Shown here piece by piece: positions 26,016 through 33,112 of a DNA stretch of 64,000 nt; the first letter of the stretch is position 1, and each line of letters begins with the position of its first letter. The notes beneath the pieces are model-generated. The model was not told the DNA's origin, searched no databases, and saw only the letters and a list, made by a program, of their open reading frames with translations. Origin of the DNA: Arcobacter sp. F155 (GTDB lineage: Bacteria; Campylobacterota; Campylobacteria; Campylobacterales; Arcobacteraceae). A program made the translations under genes and the position numbers. Where the stretch lies: contig NZ_PDJU01000014.1 in NCBI RefSeq assembly GCF_004116455.1, positions 1 to 64,000 on the forward strand, given 5' to 3'.

Positions 26016-26029
26016 TAAATAACATTTGT

Positions 26030-26080
26030 TGATAGTGATTCTAAATTTATAATAAGTTATTATTAAGAATAAGATACAAT
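26030..26080 (+). promoter_or_regulatory. Promoter region of the ferrosome-like operon with weak Fur-like box
   Basis: TGATAGTGATTCTAA at 26030-26044 matches the Fur consensus at about 11 of 14 positions. A TACAAT candidate -10 element at 26075-26080 follows at promoter distance. The operon start codon is at 26100, with AAAAAGGA before it. Confidence 0.4.
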
Positions 26081-26099
26081 AATTACAAAAAGGAATTAA

Positions 26100-26414
26100 A
26101 TGATAAGTACTGAAGATATTATTAAAATAGCTAGCTATTTTACTGTTATAGCTCATACTCCTGGAAGACTAAGAGTAAGAGTAAATCCAAAGATTAAAAA
26201 TGAAAGTGGAAATATCACTTTAGAAGATATTGAAAACTTACCACAAAAGATTGATGGAATAAACAGTATAAAAGTTAAGAAGATAATAGCTTCTGTAACT
26301 ATCACTTATGACCCAACTGTTTTTCCTCCTAATCTATGGGATGATTTAATAGCAAATAGAAACTTAAGTGAAATCACAGAGTTAATAAATAGTTTAGCAA
26401 AGGAGGTTGTGTAA
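26100..26414 (+). CDS. HMA-like protein with R-x-R-x-R motif; first gene of the ferrosome-like operon
   Basis: The 104-residue protein has a ferredoxin-like HMA fold pattern, but where metal chaperones have CxxC it reads G-R-L-R-V-R-V (residues 22-28), followed by a loop and an I-T-Y-D-P strand. The N-terminus of the P-type ATPase in the same operon shows a similar S-R-V-R-Y pattern, so the two domains look related. It probably does not bind soft metals through thiols; interaction with the ATPase or with phosphate-rich material is possible. It opens a six-gene run with overlapping or nearly overlapping frames. Confidence 0.82.
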   Translation: MISTEDIIKIASYFTVIAHTPGRLRVRVNPKIKNESGNITLEDIENLPQKIDGINSIKVKKIIASVTITYDPTVFPPNLWDDLIANRNLSEITELINSLAKEVV

Positions 26415-27092
26415 TTGCCAGCAAATTTAGATGAGGCTTTATTAATAAGCCAAAGAATAGATGTAAATGATCCTCAACCAATAATTTCTCAAGCACTTAG
26501 AATTGCAATTTATGATGAGTGTAAAGCATATGAAGCATATGTAAGAATAATCGAGAAGTTTGGTTTAGTTCAACCTTTTGTACATATAAAAGAGTCTGAA
26601 GCTAGGCATTACCAAGCTTTAATCTTTTTATTACAAAAGTATAATGTGGAAGTGCCAGTTAATGATTGGCATTTAAAAATTGAAGCACCAAATAGTTTTG
26701 TTGAAGCTTGTGAATTAGGTGTGGCAAGTGAGATTCAAAATATCGCTATGTATGATAATCTTTTAACTCATGTTCAAGAAGCAGACATAAGAGATGTTTT
26801 CTATCAACTACAAGCACACTCATACAACAATCATTTACCAGCTTTTAGAAACTGTATTTTAAATCATTACTCAACAGCAAATGATGTGCAAGGTTTTAAC
26901 CAAGAACAAGTAATGGAAAAAATTGGTGAGTATCAAATGATATTAGAAGATATGTTAAATGGAAACATGGATGAAACAAAATTAACAAACCTATTTTCTA
27001 AATTAAATCTTTCAATGCTTTCAGGAGCAGCACTAGGTGCAGCAGGGGTTGCATTTTTTAATGACTACATGAATAAAAAAGATAAGGAGTAA
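26415..27092 (+). CDS. Ferritin-like domain protein in the ferrosome-like operon
   Basis: The 225-residue four-helix protein has candidate di-iron ligands in order: I-Y-D-E-C-K-A-Y-E, E-S-E-A-R-H-Y, A-S-E-I-Q-N, and H-S-Y-N-N-H. This resembles ferritin-like/DUF2202-type proteins. After about residue 190 a Gly/Ala-rich hydrophobic segment (L-S-G-A-A-L-G-A-A-G-V-A-F-F) suggests membrane attachment, unusual for ferritins. The start is TTG, directly after the previous stop and 9 bases after a strong AAGGAGG. It may oxidise or hold iron at the membrane of an iron-storage compartment. Confidence 0.85.
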   Translation: MPANLDEALLISQRIDVNDPQPIISQALRIAIYDECKAYEAYVRIIEKFGLVQPFVHIKESEARHYQALIFLLQKYNVEVPVNDWHLKIEAPNSFVEACELGVASEIQNIAMYDNLLTHVQEADIRDVFYQLQAHSYNNHLPAFRNCILNHYSTANDVQGFNQEQVMEKIGEYQMILEDMLNGNMDETKLTNLFSKLNLSMLSGAALGAAGVAFFNDYMNKKDKE

Positions 27093-27095
27093 GTC

Positions 27096-27359
27096 ATGGC
27101 TTTACCATTTGTATTAGGAATAGCAGTAGGAGCAGGGGCAGTATATGCTTTTACAAAATCAGATAAGTTAAAAGAAAAAGCAACATCACTATTTTCAAAA
27201 TCAAAGGATGTAGCTAATACTTCAATCGAAAAAAGTAAAGAGACTGTTGATGAGGTAAAAGATACTATCAACGCAACAGCTGCTTGTATTAAAGAGAAAA
27301 AAGAGCAGCAAAAGTTAGAGAAAGAAAATAATAAAGAAAAAGAAGAGGACTTTAAATAA
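27096..27359 (+). CDS. YtxH-like small membrane protein
   Basis: The 87-residue protein has an N-terminal hydrophobic Gly/Ala helix (P-F-V-L-G-I-A-V-G-A-G-A-V-Y-A-F), then a long Lys/Glu-rich amphipathic or coiled tail. This is the YtxH-like layout. The small-residue face of the helix (G-x-x-x-G type spacing) suits helix packing in a protein-rich membrane. AAGGAG precedes the ATG. The stop codon overlaps the next start (TAATG). A structural role at an organelle membrane is plausible from context only. Confidence 0.78.
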   Translation: MALPFVLGIAVGAGAVYAFTKSDKLKEKATSLFSKSKDVANTSIEKSKETVDEVKDTINATAACIKEKKEQQKLEKENNKEKEEDFK

Positions 27360-27721
27360 TGAACCAACCTTTAATTAATAATCCATCAAATCCTGTTTTA
27401 AGAAGTGTAATAATTGGAGCAATCGCTTCAGCTGTTGCATCAAGTACTATTAATATGAGAAAAGTTAAAAATGAAGAAATTACTACAAAAGAAGCAGTAA
27501 AAGATACTTTAAAAAGAACTTCTCAAGGAGCAATTGCAACAGGAGCTGCTGTTGCTACTGCTGATTATTTATCTCAAAAGGGTGGATTCTTTAAAGCAAT
27601 GACTACTATTTCTATTGGAATGGCAGGAATTTATGCATTAGAAGTTTTAGATGATAAACTAAATAAACCTAGTGAAGATGAGTGTTGTGAAGAAGCAACA
27701 TTAATTGCAAAGGAGCAATAG
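27359..27721 (+). CDS. MamC/Mms13-like two-span membrane protein
   Basis: The 120-residue protein has the layout of magnetosome protein MamC (about 125 aa). A first Gly/Ala-rich span (about 13-29) is followed by a charged helical loop with K-N-E-E-I-T-T-K-E-A-V-K-D-T (about 37-50) and a second Gly/Ala-rich span (about 56-92). By eye the loop aligns with the I-T-x-x-E-A-x-x-D-T stretch of MamC, the part that touches magnetite. The C-terminus has an E-C-C-E pair. No other magnetosome genes are seen. Its presence in this operon fits a protein of a lipid-bounded iron compartment. Confidence 0.75.
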   Translation: MNQPLINNPSNPVLRSVIIGAIASAVASSTINMRKVKNEEITTKEAVKDTLKRTSQGAIATGAAVATADYLSQKGGFFKAMTTISIGMAGIYALEVLDDKLNKPSEDECCEEATLIAKEQ

Positions 27722-28123
27722 ATGAATCAAAATGGAAATCAAAACCCACAAAATATGAATGTAAATCAAAATCAAATGAATAATATGAATCAACAAAATA
27801 TGTATGACCCAAATATTGATAATACAAGAGTTGGAGCAACTCCTTCTATGAATATAAATCAAAATCCATATATTAATCAAAATCAACAGTTTGGAAACCC
27901 TCAACAAAACCCACAAAATCAAGGACTATTTAATAACTCTGATTTTGTAAAAGGTGCTTTAGTTGGAGCAGCTGTAACTTTTCTATTAACAAATAAAGGT
28001 GCTCAAGAGACTATTATGAAAGCAGCTTCAAAAGGAACTGAACTATTTCAAGCTGGAATGGAAGAGTTAAAAGAGCGATATGAAGATGCAAAAGCACAAA
28101 TGGAAGCAAACCAAAACCAATAG
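27722..28123 (+). CDS. Asn/Gln-rich low-complexity membrane protein in the ferrosome-like operon
   Basis: 133 residues. By my count 37 of the first 67 are Asn or Gln, with Met and Pro between them: a prion-like, disordered sequence. A Gly/Ala membrane segment follows (D-F-V-K-G-A-L-V-G-A-A-V-T-F-L-L, about 73-90), then an amphipathic charged tail. The tail and span resemble the YtxH-like gene two places upstream. The ATG follows the previous stop directly after AAGGAG. The low-complexity part may drive clustering or act as a linker; there is no enzyme motif. Confidence 0.75.
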   Translation: MNQNGNQNPQNMNVNQNQMNNMNQQNMYDPNIDNTRVGATPSMNINQNPYINQNQQFGNPQQNPQNQGLFNNSDFVKGALVGAAVTFLLTNKGAQETIMKAASKGTELFQAGMEELKERYEDAKAQMEANQNQ

Positions 28124-28125
28124 TT

Positions 28126-30237
28126 ATGAGTAATAAATTTAAAATAGTACACCAAACTAATTCAAGGGTTAGATACAAATACTCTTTACTAGATGATAAA
28201 TATATTGATGAAAATATATTAAAAAAAGATTTAGAGAAATTAGAAGGTGTAGAAAGTGTAAGAGTTAATAAGTTAGCAAAAAGTGTTGTTGTTAACTTTG
28301 AAGATTCTAAAGTTTTAGAAACAGTAGAAAAGAGATTAAAAGATTTAACTCTTGATGATTTATTAGAATCATGTAAAAACGAAGCTGTATGTGTTTCTTG
28401 CGTTAGTGATGAAGACCCTAGCATAAAAGGAATTGTACGAGCTAGTTCTGCTTTACTGGCAGAAAGATTTACAAAAAATGATTTAATAAAAGCTACAGTT
28501 TCTTCTGTTGCTGCAGCACCTTTATTAATTGAAGGAAGTAAAGAACTTTTTGAGGAAGGACTTACTTCAAAAGTATTAGAAAGTGCAGCAGTTGGTATCT
28601 CTTTATATAGAAAAGATTATTTAGCTGCTAACTCTACAAATGCTATGTTAGAGCTTGGTGAATATATCGAAGAAACAACTGTTCATAAAAGTGATGATTT
28701 ATTAAAAGAACTTGCTAAACCAAATGTTGAAGAAGCATGGATTGAAAAAGAAGTTGATGGCAAAATCACAGAAGTTTTAGTTAAAAGTAGTGAAATTAAA
28801 ACTGGTGATGTAGTAGTTGTAGGAGTTGGAAATACAATTGCAGTTGATGGTCATATTTTAGATGGAAGTGCAAGTGTAAATGAAGTTTCTATGACTGGTG
28901 AAGCTGAACCTGTAATTAAAAGAAGAGGAGATAGAGTTATCTCTGGAACTATTATTGAAGATGGTAGATTACGAGTTTGGGCTGAATATGTTGGAGCTGA
29001 TACTGCAACACAAAGAATTAAGCACTATATAGAAAACTCATTAAATGAAAAGTCTTCAGTGCAGTTAAAAGCTACAAAACTAGCTGATAAGTTAGTTCCT
29101 GTAACACTTGGACTTGCTGGTACTTCATATGTTCTTACAAGAGATTTTGAAAGAACAGCATCTATTTTACAAGCAGATTATTCTTGTGCTTTAAAACTTG
29201 CTACTCCTGTTGCTTTTAAAACAACGATTTCAAAAGCAGGGCACAATGGTATTATGATTAAAGGTGCAAAATCTATTGAGTCATTAAATAGTGCAGATAC
29301 TTTTGTTTTTGATAAGACTGGAACTTTAACTGAAGGAGAGCTTGAAGTTATCTCTGTAGAGTCTTATGATGATGAGTGGACTGAAGAGGATGTTTTAAAT
29401 CTTACTGCTTCAACTGAAGAACACTATTTCCATCCTGTTGCTGAAGCTGTTGTAAAAGCGGCAAAAGAGAAAGGTTTTGTTCATATGCACCATGAAGAGG
29501 TTGAGTTTATTGTAGCCCATGGTGTAAAAACAGAAGTTGATGGAAAACAAGTTGTTATTGGAAGTAGACACTTTTTAGAAGATGATGAAAAAATTGATTT
29601 TGGAAATGCAAAATCAAGAATTCAAAAATCACTAGACAATGGAAAGACACTTCTTTACATAGGGTTTGATGGAAAACTTCTTGGAACAATCTCTTTAGCA
29701 GATAATTTAAGAAAAAATGCAAAATCTTCTATTAAAAGATTAAGAGAACTTGGTGTTAAAAATATTGTAATGCTAACAGGTGATACTAAGAAAAAAGCTT
29801 CAATGATAGCTCAAGAACTTGATATCGATGAAGTTAGAGCAGAACTTTTACCAACTGACAAAGCACGAATTGTAAAAGAGCTTATGGATCAAGGAAAAAA
29901 AGTTGCATTCGTTGGTGATGGTATTAATGATGCTCCTGCACTTATCTCTTCTCATGTTGGTATTTCTATGAGTAGGGGAGCTGATATAGCAAAAGCGACA
30001 GCTGATGTAAGTTTATTAAAAGATGATATTTCAGCAGTTGTAGAAGCAAAAGAGTTAGCAAATAATACAATGAAGTTAATTAACAACAACTTCAATGCAA
30101 CAGTAGGGATTAACTCAGCTATTTTAGCTGGAGCTACTTTTGGATTATTTTCTCCAATACAAACAGCAGTACTTCATAATGGTACTACTATAGGTTTACT
30201 TTTAAACTCAATTAGAGGTGTAAAAGTAAATAAATAA
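28126..30237 (+). CDS. fezB: P1B-6-type heavy-metal P-type ATPase (FezB-like)
   Basis: 703 residues. N-terminal HMA-like domain without CxxC but with S-R-V-R-Y (13-17); a C-V-S-C pair at 89-92; few transmembrane helices before the actuator; T-G-E at 257-259; the transport-site motif S353-C-A; the phosphorylation site D396-K-T-G-T; H436-P; and hinge motif G-D-G-I-N-D at 597-602. The SCA triplet assigns it to class P1B-6, which includes FezB of ferrosomes, distinct from CPC copper pumps. It would load iron into a compartment or export it. Last gene of the operon, followed by a strong hairpin. Confidence 0.88.
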   Translation: MSNKFKIVHQTNSRVRYKYSLLDDKYIDENILKKDLEKLEGVESVRVNKLAKSVVVNFEDSKVLETVEKRLKDLTLDDLLESCKNEAVCVSCVSDEDPSIKGIVRASSALLAERFTKNDLIKATVSSVAAAPLLIEGSKELFEEGLTSKVLESAAVGISLYRKDYLAANSTNAMLELGEYIEETTVHKSDDLLKELAKPNVEEAWIEKEVDGKITEVLVKSSEIKTGDVVVVGVGNTIAVDGHILDGSASVNEVSMTGEAEPVIKRRGDRVISGTIIEDGRLRVWAEYVGADTATQRIKHYIENSLNEKSSVQLKATKLADKLVPVTLGLAGTSYVLTRDFERTASILQADYSCALKLATPVAFKTTISKAGHNGIMIKGAKSIESLNSADTFVFDKTGTLTEGELEVISVESYDDEWTEEDVLNLTASTEEHYFHPVAEAVVKAAKEKGFVHMHHEEVEFIVAHGVKTEVDGKQVVIGSRHFLEDDEKIDFGNAKSRIQKSLDNGKTLLYIGFDGKLLGTISLADNLRKNAKSSIKRLRELGVKNIVMLTGDTKKKASMIAQELDIDEVRAELLPTDKARIVKELMDQGKKVAFVGDGINDAPALISSHVGISMSRGADIAKATADVSLLKDDISAVVEAKELANNTMKLINNNFNATVGINSAILAGATFGLFSPIQTAVLHNGTTIGLLLNSIRGVKVNK

Positions 30238-30261
30238 AAGTAGAAGTTTTCTTCTACTTTT
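30236..30261. terminator. Bidirectional terminator after the P-type ATPase gene
   Basis: AAAAGTAGAAG and CTTCTACTTTT form a perfect 11-bp stem with a TTTT loop, ending in a T run, between two convergent genes. Confidence 0.8.
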
Positions 30262-30514
30262 AACTATCTTTAGAAATTTTCATTAAATTTACATACCAAT
30301 CTTCATCAACTGTTTCCAAATCAATACTTGATAGAACTATCTCTAAATTATATGCATCATTTACATTTAACTCTTCAATGAATTCTTCTGGAATAAATAG
30401 TGCTTCTGTGCAGTAACTAAATAGTTGTTCTTCGCATTGGATATCTTCCATACCCCAACCATCTTCAAAATCACTTACTACAAAATATCTTTCTGGTTCA
30501 ACTTTACTCTTCAA
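30260..30514 (-). CDS. Small acidic hypothetical protein (84 aa)
   Basis: The protein is strongly acidic with many aromatics (D-F-E-D-G-W-G-M-E-D near the N-terminus and D-E-D-W-Y later), and I do not recognise a family. The start is TTG at 30514, supported by AAAGGA six bases upstream. It is convergent with the P-type ATPase gene across a terminator and lies upstream of nothing obvious on its own strand. It is probably a real cytoplasmic protein of unknown role. Confidence 0.6.
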   Translation of the reverse strand: MKSKVEPERYFVVSDFEDGWGMEDIQCEEQLFSYCTEALFIPEEFIEELNVNDAYNLEIVLSSIDLETVDEDWYVNLMKISKDS

Positions 30515-30535
30515 GTATATCCTTTCTTTTTTGGT

Positions 30536-32146
30536 TTATTTAAAAATTTCTTGATCAATTTTTTCAAAGTTTTTGTCAAAAATTGCGACATGATAGCTTT
30601 TCTCATCTGTATATCTTATTAGGTAATATTTAGGATTTGAAATAAGTTGCAATCTCATTGTTTTATAATCAAAATTATCTAGCTGTAATGCCCTAAAATC
30701 TAAGGTTTTGTAATCTATTAAATAAAATTTGTTATTTTTTGAAATTGCAAATCCTGCAAGCTTTTGTTGTCTATTTTCACTTATTTTTATATGTTTTATT
30801 TCAATGTTTTCAGGATAAACAACTTCTTTTAGATATATTTTATTATCAGCTTTATTTATTTTAAAAAGTTTATCTTTTGCATCAAGAAAAAAGTAGCCTA
30901 AATCAAATGGTTTTAGATTTGTTGCTTTTCCCCAAATATTTTTTATAGGAAATGAAACATTATGTTTATCTACTAGGTTTTTGATTTTATCAGTAAGAGC
31001 TAAATCTAATTTTTCTTCAAAGTTATATACTCTTATCTCTTTGTCTTTAAACAAAATAAACTCTTCAGGAAATCTAATCATTCCTATATTGCTTATTGGA
31101 TTTATAAATGGAAAGAAGTCTAGTTCTTGTTTTTTTAGCTCTTTTGGTTTATATGAAAAACTTAATCTTGATTCTTTGATAGTTTTTTTATCAAAACTTT
31201 CATTATCAATTATAATAGGAAGCTTTTTTTGAATATCAAGATTTCTCCAATAAACAAAAGGTAAATAAGACTCATATGTTTCTCTATCAAAGCTTCCTTT
31301 GTTTTTTATTCCATACTTAAAGTGATGGCCTCCAAAGTTTTTTTGATAAACAAACTCTTTTTTAATGGGAGAATAAAAGATATAGTATTTATTTGAACTT
31401 TGTTTATATTTATTTATATAAGTATTGTATGCAAAATATGAAACAAGTAAAAAAGATACAAGAAGTAAGAGTTTAAATAGCTTACTTTTTACTCTTTGCT
31501 CTTTTATACTATAAAAACTATCTAATGTAATAAAGAACATTGAAATTAGTAAAACAAGCCAAAATAAATCAAATGAGTTATATATATTCTTGTGAAAGAT
31601 TACACTTATAAATAGCGTAATAAATAGTTTTAACATACTAAAAGAAGTTTGTCTTTCAATAATTGTTGCACTTATTCCAAGGTATAAAATTATAGAAGAG
31701 AGTAGATAAAAACCTAAGTCTTTTAGTGCTATAAAAATCAGTTCATATGGATAATAATTTAATAAAATAAAATAACTTGAAATAGTAAAAAGTGTGCAAA
31801 CTGCTAAGAGATAGAAAAAGCCTACAAATAGGTGCATAAATAAAGATTTATGCATATCAATAGGAAGATGAATCATAATTTTTATTTTCTTCCCCATTTT
31901 CTCAGGTATAAACTGAAAACAAGATATTAAAATAGCAGTTACATAAAATAGGTATGAAAAGTACTGATATGGCTTTTGTTCTAAAGTAATAAATCTATAC
32001 CACATCATAGACTTTGGTTCTATAGTTGAAAAAAGAAAGTCTATTTTAAACCAAAAGTATGCCAACACAAATATACTAAGGACAAACATAGAAAGTACTA
32101 GATATTTAATTTTTAGCCACTCTTTTTTTACAATGGAATAAATCAT
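30536..32146 (-). CDS. ABC exporter membrane subunit with large C-terminal extracytoplasmic domain
   Basis: The 536-residue protein has a membrane part in about the first 230 residues with roughly six spans (starting K-I-K-Y-L-V-L-S-M-F-V-L-S-I). About 300 hydrophilic residues with a beta-rich look follow. It is encoded 1 bp after an ABC ATPase gene, so it is most likely the permease of that transporter. The first half resembles ABC-2-type permeases; I do not recognise the second half. Substrate unknown. Confidence 0.75.
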   Translation of the reverse strand: MIYSIVKKEWLKIKYLVLSMFVLSIFVLAYFWFKIDFLFSTIEPKSMMWYRFITLEQKPYQYFSYLFYVTAILISCFQFIPEKMGKKIKIMIHLPIDMHKSLFMHLFVGFFYLLAVCTLFTISSYFILLNYYPYELIFIALKDLGFYLLSSIILYLGISATIIERQTSFSMLKLFITLFISVIFHKNIYNSFDLFWLVLLISMFFITLDSFYSIKEQRVKSKLFKLLLLVSFLLVSYFAYNTYINKYKQSSNKYYIFYSPIKKEFVYQKNFGGHHFKYGIKNKGSFDRETYESYLPFVYWRNLDIQKKLPIIIDNESFDKKTIKESRLSFSYKPKELKKQELDFFPFINPISNIGMIRFPEEFILFKDKEIRVYNFEEKLDLALTDKIKNLVDKHNVSFPIKNIWGKATNLKPFDLGYFFLDAKDKLFKINKADNKIYLKEVVYPENIEIKHIKISENRQQKLAGFAISKNNKFYLIDYKTLDFRALQLDNFDYKTMRLQLISNPKYYLIRYTDEKSYHVAIFDKNFEKIDQEIFK

Positions 32147-32147
32147 T

Positions 32148-32981
32148 TTAATACTTTCCTACAAAACCTAAGAATTTATCCTCAAAGCTGGTTTGAATCT
32201 CTTTTAGGTTTTCAAACTTTTCAAAACTATATATTTTCTTTTTGCCTTTAAACTCTTCTATTCTATGAATTTGTGATTTATCTATCTTCTCATCTTCAAT
32301 CTCATAACATCTAAATTTATCTATAAAGTTTGACATTTTATCTTGATAAACATCTCCACCTTTTTGTACTATTGCAATATCATCAATTAAATCTACTAAA
32401 TCTTTCATTACATGAGAAGTTATTAAGACAGTTACTTTTTTTTCTTTTATATACTCTTTTAAGTAATCAATAAAAAGTCTTCTATATCCTGCATCTAATC
32501 CCATAGAGTAGTCATCAAGTATTAGAAGTTTTGCATTTTGTGCAAAGAGAGTTCCTAGTACTACTTGAGATTTTTGACCAAAAGAGAGAGTTGAAACTTT
32601 TTGTTCATAAGATAGATTCATTAAATCAATTAACTCATAAAATATATTTTTATCCCAGTTTTCATAAAAAGAGGAATAAAACTCTTCATTTTGTTTAATA
32701 GTCATAAAGTCATAAGCTATAAAACCTTCATGAAGTAGGGCAATTTTCTTTTTTGTTTCAGAGGACAAACTATGGGAAAACTCATTAAGGATAGAGCATG
32801 TTCCTTCTTTTGGTTTTATATAACCCATTAAGATATTAATTAAGGTAGACTTTCCTACTCCATTTTTCCCTAAAATGCCATAAACAGAACCTTCTTTTAT
32901 GGAAAGGTTCAGATTAGTGTAAATTGTTTTATTCTCATATTTATGAGATAGATTTTCTATTTTAATAATTTCTTCTTGCAA
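32148..32981 (-). CDS. ABC transporter ATP-binding protein, exporter (ABC-2) type
   Basis: The 277-residue ATPase has Walker A G-K-N-G-V-G-K-S-T, a degenerate signature L-S-F-G-Q-K-S-Q, Walker B L-L-I-L-D-D-Y-S-M-G-L-D and H-loop I-T-S-H-V. In the Walker B region the usual E-P is replaced: the motif reads D-D-Y, so the catalytic Glu position is Asp. This resembles the YhcG/YtrB subgroup of ABC-2 exporters that handle small lipophilic or antibiotic-like compounds. A weak Fur-like box lies about 30 bp upstream. It forms a pair with the membrane gene downstream. Confidence 0.85.
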   Translation of the reverse strand: MQEEIIKIENLSHKYENKTIYTNLNLSIKEGSVYGILGKNGVGKSTLINILMGYIKPKEGTCSILNEFSHSLSSETKKKIALLHEGFIAYDFMTIKQNEEFYSSFYENWDKNIFYELIDLMNLSYEQKVSTLSFGQKSQVVLGTLFAQNAKLLILDDYSMGLDAGYRRLFIDYLKEYIKEKKVTVLITSHVMKDLVDLIDDIAIVQKGGDVYQDKMSNFIDKFRCYEIEDEKIDKSQIHRIEEFKGKKKIYSFEKFENLKEIQTSFEDKFLGFVGKY

Positions 32982-33009
32982 ATATTAGCCTAAATATAAA
33001 TTATAATTT

Positions 33010-33024
33010 TAATAATTGGTATCA
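33010..33024. promoter_or_regulatory. Weak Fur-like palindrome in a divergent promoter region
   Basis: On the minus strand TGATACCAATTATTA matches the Fur consensus at about 11 of 14 positions. It overlaps a perfect TAATTG-GTAT-CAATTA inverted repeat at 33013-33028. It lies between the ABC ATPase and a divergent GGDEF gene. Confidence 0.35.
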
Positions 33025-33112
33025 ATTATAGTGATAAAAAGATTAAAAATTGATTATTTATTAAACATAATAAAGATATAATAATTTTATAACTTACTAA
33101 AATGAGAGAGAA

